32,058 nt of DNA from Flavobacteriia bacterium (lineage in GTDB: Bacteria > Bacteroidota > Bacteroidia > Flavobacteriales_D > Crocinitomicaceae). The translations under genes and the position numbers were made by a program. Of the stretch, positions 6,549 through 16,300 are shown in pieces. The stretch spans positions 1-32,058 of the forward strand of contig RFQZ01000032.1 in assembly GCA_009924735.1 (NCBI GenBank), given 5' to 3'. Numbering within the stretch: the stretch's first letter is position 1; every line of letters begins with the position of its first letter. The notes under the pieces were generated by a model. The model worked only from the letters and a program-made list of their open reading frames with translations. It was not told where the DNA came from and did no database searches.

Positions 6549-9500
6549 ATGCTGACGCCTAGAACCTACCTTCTTACCTTCCTAAGTTTTGCACTCAGTT
6601 TCAGTGCTTGGACGCAAGCAACCATACGCGTTACTGTACTTTCCGTACAAACAGGCATTTACCAAGATTGCGATGGGTTTTTCTCGGGAAATTCAGACTA
6701 TGTTTGGGAATTCACCGGAACCGACAATTCCGTAGGTTATTCCAACAACAACCCCGCTTTGTTTGGGATTTTCGGATTTAACTACGCCTACAAAAACAAC
6801 GACAACGGTCCTTATACCATGACATCGCCCGGAGGAACCTTTTCGCCCAACAGCGGATTGTTTTTTGACCACGATTATTTATGCCCGACCAACGTACCCA
6901 CCCAAATCAATCTTTCTTGGGAAGCTTACGATAATGACGACGTTGGAAATTATGACATTCTTGGATTAAACGACGGACAAACGAACGCTCAAAATGTCGT
7001 GATGCCTGTTCCCGCAGCAGCGGGCTCTTTGACATACACGTTCACAGCCAACTCAGTAGACCCAGGTTGCCCACAAACCTACACCATCCAACTGCGGGTT
7101 GACCGCATTCCAATCGTGGTAAGCTTCTTACAAGACAACATTTGCAGTGCAAACCCACTTGCGTTGAATACCACCTATACTTTCGGTTGGTGTCCTGCTA
7201 CCCTGGAACCCAATGAACCTACCGCAAACGACATTCAAAATGCCGGTTCAAACTGGGCGAAATTTGTAGCGCCAGCCTCAGGGTCTGTATATATTTCTTC
7301 AGATTTAGCGGGTACACAAATCGGCACCTACTTCCAAATTTACCACGCAGCGGATGGAGGAAACTGTACCGACGGTATCCATGCCGTAACAGGGGCATTG
7401 GTAAAAAATGAATTTGAATACCTTTCCAACATTGATTTTTCAGATGGCATAGATTTTTTAAACATCGATCCCGAAGCAGAAATCACTTTTGACGCCTGCA
7501 ATCCCATTCCTTTAATCTCTTACCAAAAACTCATTCCGGGACAAACCTACTACATTCAAATTTGTGCTGACAACCCAAACAGCAATGGGTATTTTCAGCT
7601 TCGCGTTAATGGCTTAGGCGGTGGTCCACCCGATTTAATCGACATTCCTTGCCTATCCAACACAGTGACATACAATACCACACAAATTTCTTCGGCACAA
7701 AACAGCGGAGCTACTTCGGTACTTAATTTTGGCTGTGCCTTTGACAGCGGTAATGGTGCAGGAGAAACAGGTCAAGTGCACAACTCATCAAACCCCAGCG
7801 AATATCACGCCTACGATTATCCCCACATTGGCCTTGGAAATGCCGCCATGAATGAAAGTGTTTGGTTAAATTTCATTGCGCCCAATCAAGGAAGAATCAA
7901 GTTCGAAACCGATTACCAAAGCATTCTCTATGGCGAAAGCGCTGCACTTTTTGGATACGATACTTCCTTTTCCCCTGGGGTTCCTTTGGATTATTTATGC
8001 AGTAACTTGAAATTCATCGATTCTGATGAGGGCGGACCGAATGGATTGCTGGGCGGCGACCCCAGCGCTTTGGTACTCGCACCTTGCTTAGAACCTGGCT
8101 ATAAATACTTCGGGATGGTAGATCCTTCGGATGCAATTACACCTTTGAGTTCCCAATCTATTAAAACTTGGGTCTTTGATCCCAGCGTGGTGGACCCTAC
8201 GCTAAACCCGCCTGGAAATGACATTCTTTGCCTCACCATGCAGAACCCGCTGTATCAGGTCCCTGTAATCCCCATTGGGGCAAATCCTACCTTTCAATCC
8301 GTTGCGGGAACCAATGTTTTGGCCTGCCAAGAATACCTTGCCGGAGAACCCAACATTGACCCAAGTCCTGCGAATTGTGCAAATCAAACGGTATGGCATT
8401 ACTTCGTAGCGCCCGGATCTGGCGCCGTGGAAATTAGCCTAAGGGCATACATTGGAATGAACTTGCTCCGATTTAACATTTACGAACTGTTGAACGGAAC
8501 CTCTTGTTACGGTGGTTTGGCGCCTGCAACCTTTACCACCAACGGAACCCGTTATGACCCGATCATCACGCCCATTGTTTCAGGTTCTGCAACCTTTACT
8601 GGACAACAAGTCTCCTTGTGCTGTTTAGATTCTGGAAAAGTATATGCCATTCAATTGGATGGTGGCTCACAAGGAGATGAAGGACAGTACATCATCGAAT
8701 ACATCCAAGAATTAGAGAGCGATGCCGGTGATGTTGCCGTAAACGTTTCCAATGGGGTTTATGCAGATGTTTTGGTAGGCGACACTGCCCTGATTTGCTA
8801 CGGAAATACCTTTCAACCTTCGATTTTATTGGATGGAATTGGGAATTCAACGGCAAACCTTCCTTCTTGTTTAAGTCCAGGTTACGTGGTGCACTCCTAC
8901 CCTCTCGCGCCCGATCCGGTATACAATTCAGGTTTTACATTCATCGACTCTTTGCAAACCCCTGGATCCTCTTTCATCCATGTAAGTGATGGCTCTGGAA
9001 CCTTTGGAAATCCATTGTATAATACGGTGTATTATTTGTCGCCAGCGGGTGATGTTCCCAACAATTGGGGGGCTTTTGACTGCCAAACCACATCCGTGGA
9101 AAATGGAGTTCCCATTGTGTACCTTCAACCGCTTGCAGCGAATTCAACCTACAACAATCAAAACTGCACCCTGATTTTCTCACTTACAGGAGGTGTTTCA
9201 GGTTATTTGAATCAACCGTACCCCTTCAACATTGTGAATCCACTTGGCAACACCGTTTTTTCAGGCACGGTAAATCCAGGTCAAAATTTCAGCTATACCG
9301 CAGCCATTCCAGGGTATTACACCGTTAACATTCCCGACAGTCCATGTCCAATTACCTTAACCTTCGACGCTACAGGCTGCAACAACCCGTGTACACCCAC
9401 GCAAACGAATGTTTCCCTCATGATTTGCCAAGGGGACAGCGTAATGTTGGGAGGGCAGATGCAATCTACAGCAGGCGTATACTTGGATTCTTTGACCTCG

Positions 9501-10286
9501 ACCATGGGCTGTGACTCCATCCAATTTACCACCTTGGGATTCCATCCAAACCCAAGTTATGGTTTTCAGCAGTTTACGTTGTGCGAGGGAGAAACGGTGA
9601 CCTCAAATGGAATTTCATACAGTGCGAATGGACAATACATCGATACAATTTCCAGTGTGCATGGATGTGACAGCATTGTTACAACCAGTGTTTTTGTGGT
9701 ATTGCCGATTGTTGTCAACCAAGAAGTTCATTTGTGCGAAGGGAATTCATATACTTTTAACGGAAATACCTACACCAACGAAGGCGTGTACTTTGACACC
9801 ACAACCACGGTAAACGGGTGTGATTCAATCAATGTATTGAGTTTGTTTTTGAACGGTGCGTATGAAACCCAATTGTACGACACGGCATGCATTGGAAGTT
9901 CCTATGTTTTTGGGATTGACACCCTCTACGCCAGCGGAAGCTACATTCGTCCCATGGTGGCAGACAATGGATGTGACTCAACGATATTATTGGACTTGTA
10001 CTTCTTGGATTGCAGCCTTTTGACCATTTACGCGCCCAATTCCTTCACGCCGGACAACGATGGAACCAACGATTTGTGGTACCCCGTTATTCAAAACTTG
10101 AAAGCCTATACGTGCTACATATTCAACCGATGGGGAGAAAAGATTTTCACTACTTCAGGGGCACCTTGGGACGGAACCTACGCTGGCAACGAATGTCCAA
10201 TGGGCGTCTATACTTTTGTCTTAGACTGGACCGATAACGAGACCAAAACACACCGCATCACGGGGCACATCACCTTGATTCGATAG
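6549..10286 (+). CDS. Giant T9SS cargo protein with type-B (gliding motility-associated) C-terminal domain, copy 1
   Basis: A 1245-residue exported protein. Residues 1-23 form a signal peptide ending WTQA. The N-terminal ~900 residues contain beta-rich domains, including two similar modules beginning around LEPNEP (about 220) and AKFVAPASG or WHYFVAPGSG. About 954-1153 hold four roughly 48-residue repeats (C-x-G ... GxYxDT ... GCDS). About 1160-1245 match the gliding motility-associated C-terminal domain (NSFTPDNDGTNDLW, FNRWGEKIF, WDGTYAG, GVYTF), the type-B T9SS signal also found on SprB-like adhesins. It is expected on the cell surface as an adhesin. No promoter is evident in the 16 bases after pdhC. 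A full-length paralogue lies at 13314-17033. Unlike that copy it has no adjacent SprF-like gene. Confidence 0.85.
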   Translation: MLTPRTYLLTFLSFALSFSAWTQATIRVTVLSVQTGIYQDCDGFFSGNSDYVWEFTGTDNSVGYSNNNPALFGIFGFNYAYKNNDNGPYTMTSPGGTFSPNSGLFFDHDYLCPTNVPTQINLSWEAYDNDDVGNYDILGLNDGQTNAQNVVMPVPAAAGSLTYTFTANSVDPGCPQTYTIQLRVDRIPIVVSFLQDNICSANPLALNTTYTFGWCPATLEPNEPTANDIQNAGSNWAKFVAPASGSVYISSDLAGTQIGTYFQIYHAADGGNCTDGIHAVTGALVKNEFEYLSNIDFSDGIDFLNIDPEAEITFDACNPIPLISYQKLIPGQTYYIQICADNPNSNGYFQLRVNGLGGGPPDLIDIPCLSNTVTYNTTQISSAQNSGATSVLNFGCAFDSGNGAGETGQVHNSSNPSEYHAYDYPHIGLGNAAMNESVWLNFIAPNQGRIKFETDYQSILYGESAALFGYDTSFSPGVPLDYLCSNLKFIDSDEGGPNGLLGGDPSALVLAPCLEPGYKYFGMVDPSDAITPLSSQSIKTWVFDPSVVDPTLNPPGNDILCLTMQNPLYQVPVIPIGANPTFQSVAGTNVLACQEYLAGEPNIDPSPANCANQTVWHYFVAPGSGAVEISLRAYIGMNLLRFNIYELLNGTSCYGGLAPATFTTNGTRYDPIITPIVSGSATFTGQQVSLCCLDSGKVYAIQLDGGSQGDEGQYIIEYIQELESDAGDVAVNVSNGVYADVLVGDTALICYGNTFQPSILLDGIGNSTANLPSCLSPGYVVHSYPLAPDPVYNSGFTFIDSLQTPGSSFIHVSDGSGTFGNPLYNTVYYLSPAGDVPNNWGAFDCQTTSVENGVPIVYLQPLAANSTYNNQNCTLIFSLTGGVSGYLNQPYPFNIVNPLGNTVFSGTVNPGQNFSYTAAIPGYYTVNIPDSPCPITLTFDATGCNNPCTPTQTNVSLMICQGDSVMLGGQMQSTAGVYLDSLTSTMGCDSIQFTTLGFHPNPSYGFQQFTLCEGETVTSNGISYSANGQYIDTISSVHGCDSIVTTSVFVVLPIVVNQEVHLCEGNSYTFNGNTYTNEGVYFDTTTTVNGCDSINVLSLFLNGAYETQLYDTACIGSSYVFGIDTLYASGSYIRPMVADNGCDSTILLDLYFLDCSLLTIYAPNSFTPDNDGTNDLWYPVIQNLKAYTCYIFNRWGEKIFTTSGAPWDGTYAGNECPMGVYTFVLDWTDNETKTHRITGHITLIR
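9408..10007 (+). repeat. Four ~48-residue GCDS repeats in the stalk of copy 1
   Basis: Four consecutive units each show a Cys-x-Gly start, a central GxYxDT-like strand and a GCDS motif (MGCDSI, HGCDSI, NGCDSI, NGCDST). They sit directly before the type-B sorting domain, where a stalk would be expected. Boundaries are approximate. Confidence 0.7.
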
Positions 10287-10508
10287 GCATACAAGAGAAC
10301 TTGCATACCCAACGTAGCCTTTCCAACCCTATTTAATACGCTAAAATTACGGGAGTTCCCCTATTCACCCTAAATTCTTATGGTCTCGCGAATGATTTCC
10401 ATTAGTTTCACCTTGTTTTGAAAGGCAAGAAGGAAGGTAAAAACAATTAGCCATCCGATGGTTGATTTCAGAACGAAAAAGAATTCGTGATAATTAATTG
10501 AGTAAACA
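10287..10508. other. Intergenic region without a supported gene
   Basis: This stretch follows the first giant protein gene. A weak CAAG-AGAA-CTTG hairpin lies at its start, with no T tract, so I do not call a terminator. I see no promoter consensus or RNA gene. Confidence 0.4.
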
Positions 10509-10883
10509 ATGAGCGAAAAGCTACCGATGTTGATGGTCCAATCTTTCAGCGAAAAAAATGGAAAAACCGCTGAGCTAATCATAGAAAGTGAACATGAATT
10601 TCCAAGTCCGCCTTTTGTTGGACAAGAAAACAAGACGATCAGGGGAGAACGGGTATTAAATTCGAAAAAGTTTAAGGGCACGTTAAAGGTCGCGCCTGAC
10701 CACATTCAATTAGACAATTGCGCCAAGTTACACCCACCAGTATCCAACGAGGGCAATAGGGTTGAACAAGATTTTATTTTGACGATCACCTTAAGGAATG
10801 GGGAATGGTTTATGCATTATGTGGACAAGACCACACGCGAGGCAAAAGAGCTTCCTTTTCATGGCTTTATGTACAACGACTAA
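10509..10883 (+). CDS. Hypothetical protein, 124 residues
   Basis: I do not recognise this protein. It is hydrophilic, without a signal peptide or membrane segment, and has an irregular, gene-like composition (for example RNGEWFMHYVDKTTREAKELPFHGF near the C terminus). A stop codon lies two codons before the ATG, so the start is well fixed. It is isolated: 222 bases after the giant protein and 165 bases before the glycosyltransferase. A 111-residue hydrophobic open frame overlaps it on the minus strand (10370-10705); one of the two is spurious. I prefer the plus-strand gene because of its composition and agreement with the neighbours' direction, with limited confidence. Confidence 0.5.
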   Translation: MSEKLPMLMVQSFSEKNGKTAELIIESEHEFPSPPFVGQENKTIRGERVLNSKKFKGTLKVAPDHIQLDNCAKLHPPVSNEGNRVEQDFILTITLRNGEWFMHYVDKTTREAKELPFHGFMYND

Positions 10884-11048
10884 AGAGGCGTCGCCAGTAT
10901 CAATAAAATAACATCAACTTGACCTTAGTTAAATGAAAAATGAGTTACTTGCAAGCCAAACTAGCTTTCGTTTGCAAAAGGATGCAATGTAAACCAAAGA
11001 AACTTTAAGGTTTTCATTTCTGCGCAACGACTCTTAGAACAAAAAACG

Positions 11049-11699
11049 ATGATAGAACAAGTAAAGATTTCGGTGCTAATGGCTGTTTACAATACCGATT
11101 TTAGTTACATCAAAAGAGCAATTGATTCTGTCATGTCTCAGGATTTTCAAGATTTCGAGCTCATTGTTATCGATGATGGCAGCAAAGACAATGACCGCAC
11201 CGCTTTGTTGCAATACGTTGAGAAATACGAGGATAAAATTGTCTACATCCGTCAACGGAATCATGGACAGTCAGAAGCAATGAACCGCGGTGTATTGATC
11301 AGTTCAGGAACCTTCATCACCATCCTTGATGGCGACGACGAATATAAACCACATCATTTAAGCGCTTGTCTAAAAGAGGTGGCAGACGTAGATTTAATTT
11401 GTTCTACAACGGAAACCATTGTGGATACCAACGACGATTATTATGTCCCCGATAAGGATGACCTTACAAAACTCATCCATTTGGATGAAACGGTTCTCTT
11501 TGGCACACTGTTCGGCCGTAAAAAAGTATTTTCAAGCCTGTCTTTCAAAAGTGGCTTCGCTGCAGACGCTGATTTCTATGAAAGAGCAAATACGTTGTTT
11601 AATGTAAAAAAAGTAGACCTCAGAACGTATGTCTACCACCGGAACATTCCGAACAGCATTTGCGCGACGATGAAAAAAGAGAATTTGACCCATTCATAA
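11049..11699 (+). CDS. Family 2 glycosyltransferase
   Basis: A 216-residue GT-A fold glycosyltransferase. ISVLMAVYNTDFSYIKRAIDSVMSQ at the N terminus is the typical GT2 nucleotide-binding start, followed by LIVIDDGSKD (D42-D43) and the metal-binding DxD-type motif DGDD (94-97). It would transfer a sugar from a nucleotide-sugar donor in the cytoplasm. It is somewhat shorter than usual GT2 enzymes (often 250-330 residues), so the acceptor-binding region is reduced. A second glycosyltransferase-like gene starts 3 bases after its stop. The pair sits between the two giant surface protein paralogues, which makes those proteins or surface polysaccharide candidate acceptors; this is inference. Confidence 0.85.
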   Translation: MIEQVKISVLMAVYNTDFSYIKRAIDSVMSQDFQDFELIVIDDGSKDNDRTALLQYVEKYEDKIVYIRQRNHGQSEAMNRGVLISSGTFITILDGDDEYKPHHLSACLKEVADVDLICSTTETIVDTNDDYYVPDKDDLTKLIHLDETVLFGTLFGRKKVFSSLSFKSGFAADADFYERANTLFNVKKVDLRTYVYHRNIPNSICATMKKENLTHS

Positions 11700-11702
11700 T
11701 TT

Positions 11703-12470
11703 ATGGCTTTCGAAGTTCACCGCTTTCTTCCAAACACCGACGTGGTCATGGCCTGCCACATAACGGGTATTTATGATGTCAATAGAAATACAACGCTAGG
11801 CGATGATCAATATGATTTGGTGCGCGATTGGGCGGAATCCGTTTCGAAACAAGGTTTACAAGGGGTGATTTTTCACAACAACTTCAGTGTAGAAACCTGT
11901 GAAAAATTCACAAGCGAGTACATTTCATTTTTTAAAATCACCTACAATCGCCAATTCAACCCGAATGTCTTCCGCTATTTTGTGTACAATGATTTTCTAC
12001 AACAGCACATCCAGTTCTTCAATCACATTTTCGTGACCGACATCACCGATGTTACGTTGGTTACCAATCCCTTTGTTGATCCCTTTTTTATTGAAAACCC
12101 AAACGCAATATTTTGTGGAGACGAGCCCAAAACACTCAATGATGATTGGATGATGGCCCATTCTGCCAACCTCCGTAAAAACATTGTCGATTTTTCCGAA
12201 TACGAGGATACGTTTGCAAATGAAACCCTTTTAAACTGTGGAATCATAGGGGGTAAAGCGCAAATTTTCTTTGATTTCATTCAAAAGTTATGCGCCATTC
12301 ACGCAAATGCTAACAACGACAACCAAACGGCTTTTACGGGTGATATGGGTGCGTTTAACTATTTGGCAAGAACCCAATTTAATAGCCAGTTAATTCATGG
12401 TACACCTGTGAATACCGTTTTTAAAAGCTACGAACAGGAACGCCAAGATTGTTGGTTTCGACACAAGTAA
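11703..12470 (+). CDS. Putative nucleotide-sugar-dependent glycosyltransferase
   Basis: A 255-residue protein with features of a GT-A type transferase: a hydrophobic strand leading into a DxxD-type motif (HIFVTDITDVTLVTNPF, D113 and D116), which resembles the metal-binding segment, and LLNCGIIGGK (176-185), which resembles the acceptor-side strand of galactosyltransferase-like families. I cannot name the family. There is no signal peptide or membrane helix. It is almost certainly co-translated with the preceding GT2 gene (3-base gap). An alternative is a non-catalytic partner of the GT2. About 140 bases without a gene follow before the toxin-antitoxin pair. Confidence 0.55.
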   Translation: MAFEVHRFLPNTDVVMACHITGIYDVNRNTTLGDDQYDLVRDWAESVSKQGLQGVIFHNNFSVETCEKFTSEYISFFKITYNRQFNPNVFRYFVYNDFLQQHIQFFNHIFVTDITDVTLVTNPFVDPFFIENPNAIFCGDEPKTLNDDWMMAHSANLRKNIVDFSEYEDTFANETLLNCGIIGGKAQIFFDFIQKLCAIHANANNDNQTAFTGDMGAFNYLARTQFNSQLIHGTPVNTVFKSYEQERQDCWFRHK

Positions 12471-12558
12471 TGTTCGCAACTTCATTCCGGTCAAACAACG
12501 CGCTTATGGTAACACCTCGGTTAATGACGGACATTTTAACAAAGCCGTAACCAAACCC

Positions 12559-12587
12559 TTGTTATTTGCTTTTTTGTAATAACTTTG
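12559..12587 (+). promoter_or_regulatory. Promoter of the mazEF-like operon
   Basis: TTG (12559-12561), an 18-base spacer and TAACTTTG (12580-12587) match the Bacteroidota promoter consensus. The predicted start lies about 14 bases before the antitoxin ATG at 12608. Confidence 0.6.
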
Positions 12588-12607
12588 TAGTCACAAAAAA
12601 TAAAAGC

Positions 12608-12853
12608 ATGGAAGTCTCAATCATCAAAATAGGAAATTCAAAGGGTTTCCGATTATCCAAAACAATCTTGGAGAGGTATAACATCACCGACAAAATTGAA
12701 TTGATCTTAGAAAAAGGACAAATCATTTTACGCCCCATTTCTGTTCCTCGCAAAGACTGGGACAAAGCATTCCAAAAAATGCATGAAAATGGCGACGACC
12801 AACTCCTTATTAACGATGTATTTGAAGATGAAAACCTTGACGAATGGAAGTAA
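12608..12853 (+). CDS. mazE: MazE-like antitoxin, AbrB/SpoVT DNA-binding fold
   Basis: An 81-residue protein whose first 45 residues form a MazE/AbrB swapped-hairpin domain (IIKIGNSKGFRLSKTILERY). This domain binds the operon promoter in the family. The acidic C-terminal tail (about 55-81, ending FEDENLDEWK) is the usual toxin-neutralising segment. The ATG at 12608 is chosen over an upstream TTG at 12566, because the promoter -7 element lies between them. The toxin gene overlaps its last 10 bases, the typical coupling of toxin-antitoxin operons. Confidence 0.88.
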   Translation: MEVSIIKIGNSKGFRLSKTILERYNITDKIELILEKGQIILRPISVPRKDWDKAFQKMHENGDDQLLINDVFEDENLDEWK

Positions 12854-13167
12854 AACAGTACCAAATAATTTTGGTGAACCTCGACCCTACCTTGGGCAGT
12901 GAAATTCAAAAAACACGTCCTTGTGTGATTGTCTCTCCCAATGAAATGAATGACCATTTAAGAACGGTTGTAATTGCACCTATGACCACTTCCAGCAGGA
13001 AATACCCATCCAGGGTAAAAGTGAAACACAACGATCAAGATGGCTGGATTGTAATCGATCAAATAAGAACGATTGACAAAATCCGAGTTGTAAAGTATTT
13101 GGGATCACTAAAAGAAAAGGAAATACGAGAATGTAAACGCGTAATCCGAGAAACATACGTTGACTAA
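12844..13167 (+). CDS. mazF: MazF/PemK-family mRNA interferase toxin
   Basis: A 107-residue MazF/PemK protein: YQIILVNLDPTLGSEIQKTRPCVIVSPNEMN (the conserved RPCVIVS segment includes the catalytic arginine), VVIAPMTTSS and GWIVIDQIRTIDKIRV. Family members are ribosome-independent endoribonucleases cutting mRNA at short motifs, held inactive by the co-produced antitoxin. The gene overlaps the antitoxin gene by 10 bases. The length is typical and all core motifs are present, so it looks functional. The pair sits between the two giant paralogues, where it may stabilise the segment. Confidence 0.92.
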   Translation: MEVKQYQIILVNLDPTLGSEIQKTRPCVIVSPNEMNDHLRTVVIAPMTTSSRKYPSRVKVKHNDQDGWIVIDQIRTIDKIRVVKYLGSLKEKEIRECKRVIRETYVD

Positions 13168-13265
13168 ACTGAATCTGAGAATGGCGCCGCTCCTCAAACC
13201 AAAAGCAATCATTGAGAAAAAAAATACACTTAACCCCTGATTCTCACGCATAGAAATTTAACCTC

Positions 13266-13294
13266 TTGAGATTTAATGGTTTTTTGTAACTTGG
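13266..13294 (+). promoter_or_regulatory. Promoter of the second giant protein / SprF-OmpA operon
   Basis: TTG (13266-13268), an 18-base spacer and TAACTTGG (13287-13294), one mismatch from TAnnTTTG. The transcript would start near 13301, just before the start codon at 13308 or 13314. Confidence 0.5.
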
Positions 13295-13313
13295 TGCGCC
13301 CCTAAACATGCCT

Positions 13314-16300
13314 ATGAAGAATCTACTACTCGCTTTAGCCCTATTCCCTACCCTTATTTTTTCCCAGGCCATCATTCAGGTGAAGGTACTCAGTGTTCAA
13401 ACCCTATCCAATGTGGATTGCGATGGACTTTTTCTTGGGAACTCTGATTATGTATGGGAGTTTACCGGAACCGACAATACCGTGGGATTAACCAATAACA
13501 ACCCGGCGTTGTTTGGGATTTTCGGTTTTAACTACGCCTATAAAAACAACGACAACGGTCCTTACACGATGACAGCGCCTGGAGGGACTTTTTCTCCGAA
13601 CAACGGGTTGTTTTTCGACCACAACTACCTTTGTGCGAACGACGTTCCTTCCAGCATCAACCTAAGTTGGGAAGCGTATGACAACGACGATGTTGGAAAT
13701 TACGACGTATTGGGATTAAACGATGGTTCCACGGGTTCCCAAAATGTGACCATGCCTGTCCCTGCTGCCGTAGGAATATTAAACTATTCTTTTCAAGCCA
13801 ACAGCAACGACCCCGGATGTGCGCAAGTGTATAAAATCAACCTACAGGTGGAAAGATTGCCATTGGTGGTCAACTACCTTCCGGATAACGTTTGCAATGC
13901 CACACAACTCGGATTAAATACAACCTATACTTTTGGTTTTTGCAACTCCACCCTAGAACCCAACGAACCGGCCGCTTCGGATGTTCAAAATGCAGGTTCC
14001 CAATGGGCAAAATTTGTGGCGCCCGCATCTGGATGTGTTGAAATCACCAGCGATTTAGCAGGAACTGACATCGGAACGTATTTCGAAGTGTACCACGCCG
14101 CTGACGGACTGAATTGCACGGACGGTGTACATGTGGTAACCGGTGTTACCCTGAAAGATAAATTTGAATACCTCTCACACATCGAGTATTCGGACGGAAT
14201 TGATTTACTTGGCTTAGATCCCGAAGCAGAAATCATCTTTGATGCCTGTGATCCTATTCCTTTTATCTCCTACGAAAAGCTCATCCCAGGACAAACGTAT
14301 TACATTCAATTCACCGCCGACGGACCGAATGACCATGGTTATTTTCAACTTCGCGTAAATGGTTTAGGAGGCAGTGCGCCCGACATCGAAGACATTCCTT
14401 GCCTATCGAATTCAGTTGGCGTAAATACAACCGCCATTTCCTCAGCGCAAAACAGTCCTCCTTCGCTAAACCTCACCTTCGGATGTGCTTTGGACGGTGG
14501 GAACAATGCAGGGGAAACAGGACAGCAACACAGTTCCTCCAATCCAAATCAATACCATGCATACGACTATCCACATGTGGGCTTGGGAAATCCTTCCATG
14601 AATGAAAGTGTATGGTTAAACTTCATCGCCCCAAATTGCGGTAGGATTTATTTTGAATCTGATTACCAAAGTGCCTTGTACGGTGAAAGCGCCGCCCTCT
14701 TTGGTTTTGACAAGCAATTTGGTCCCGGCGTACCGAACGACTACCTCTGTTCAAACCTAAAATTCATCCTTTCTGATGAGGGAGGTACCAACAGTTTTTT
14801 AGGTGGAGATCCGAGTGCCATTGTGAACGGAAGCTGCTTAGAACCAGGATACAAATACTTTGGCATGGTAGACCCCTCAGATGCCATTACCCCACTCAGC
14901 GCGCAGAACATCAACGCATGGGTATTCGATCCAAGTATTTCAAACCCCGCCATCAATCCTCCTGGAAATGACATTCTGTGTTTAACCCTACAAGATACCT
15001 TGTACGAAGTGCCCGTCATCCCAGCAGGAGGAAACCCAACCTTTCAAGCGGTTGCAGGGTCGAATGTATTGGCTTGTCGGGAGTATTTAGCCGGTGAACC
15101 CGCGTTGAATGCAAGTCCTGCCAATCGAGCGGACCAAACGGTATGGCATTATTTTGTCGGTCCCCCTTCTGGAGCTGTTGAACTTAGCATTCGTGCCTAC
15201 ATCGGAATGACCTTGTTGCGCTTCAATGTCTTTGAATTGTTGAACGGCACCAACTGCTACGGCGGATTAGGTCCCGCAACCTATACCGTAAATGGTACAC
15301 GTTTTACCCCACCCATCACACCGCTTGTATCGGGAACCGCGAATTACAGTGGTCACCAAGAAACCATTTGCTGTCTTGACTCAGGGAAGATTTACGCCAT
15401 TCAAATTGATGGGGGTTCACCTGGTGATGAAGGACAATACATCATTGAATACATCAAAGAATTAACCAGTGATGCAGGCGATGTTTTTGCAAATACGAGT
15501 AACGGAGGTTATGCCGATGTAACCAATGGAGATACCTTGTTTGTGTGCTATGGCGATACGATTACCCCAGGCATTCTTTTGGATGGAGCGGGACAATCAA
15601 CGGCATCCTTTCCGAATTGCATTGCGCCCGGCTATTTCATTCATGGTTATAACTCAGTTCCCGACCCAGTCATGAATTCGGGCTTTACGTACATCGACTC
15701 CATTCAAGGATCTGGACAGTTTTCAAACACTGGGAACGGAAATGGCACCTTTGGAAACCCAAGTTTCAACACGGTTTACTACCTTTCTCCCGCTGCAGAC
15801 CAGCCTGTTTCGTGGGGCAGTTTCAACTGTCTTACTTCTACCCTCGAAGATGGAATTCCACTGGTATTTCTGCAATCTTTGACCGCTAACTTTAGCTACA
15901 ATAACAATACATGTACGGTTACTTTTTCTGCGACAGGCGGAATGAATGGATATACCAACATGCCTTATGGTTACACCATCACCAATCCATTGGGAGGGAT
16001 CGCACAAGCTGGGACATTAAATCCCAACCAAACCCTAAACTACACAGGAGCCATTGCAGGCACCTACACCGTAACCCTTGGAGATGGCGCATGTTCGCAA
16101 AACTATACCTTTGATGCCTCCGGCTGCGCAAATCCATGTGTACCTGTAACCGTAAACGCCTCGCTGAATGCATGTGCGGGAACATCGGTGTTTTTGCAAG
16201 GTGCCAACCAAACCCAATCGGGAACTTACACAGACTCATTGTTGACCCCGTTGGGCTGCGACAGTGTGGTCATCACCCAATTGAACTTCTTGCCTGGATT

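Noticed and set aside
10370..10705. Minus-strand 111-residue hydrophobic open frame (ends MEIIRETIRI) opposite the hypothetical gene
   Set aside because: It looks partly like a membrane protein end, but the hydrophobicity can arise as the reverse complement of a lysine/glutamate-rich coding frame. It lacks a promoter match and lies against the local gene direction. Kept as an alternative only.
13176..13246. TGAGAAT ... ATTCTCA inverted repeat after mazF as a terminator
   Set aside because: The arms are 57 bases apart with no T tract and would not form a stable terminator hairpin.
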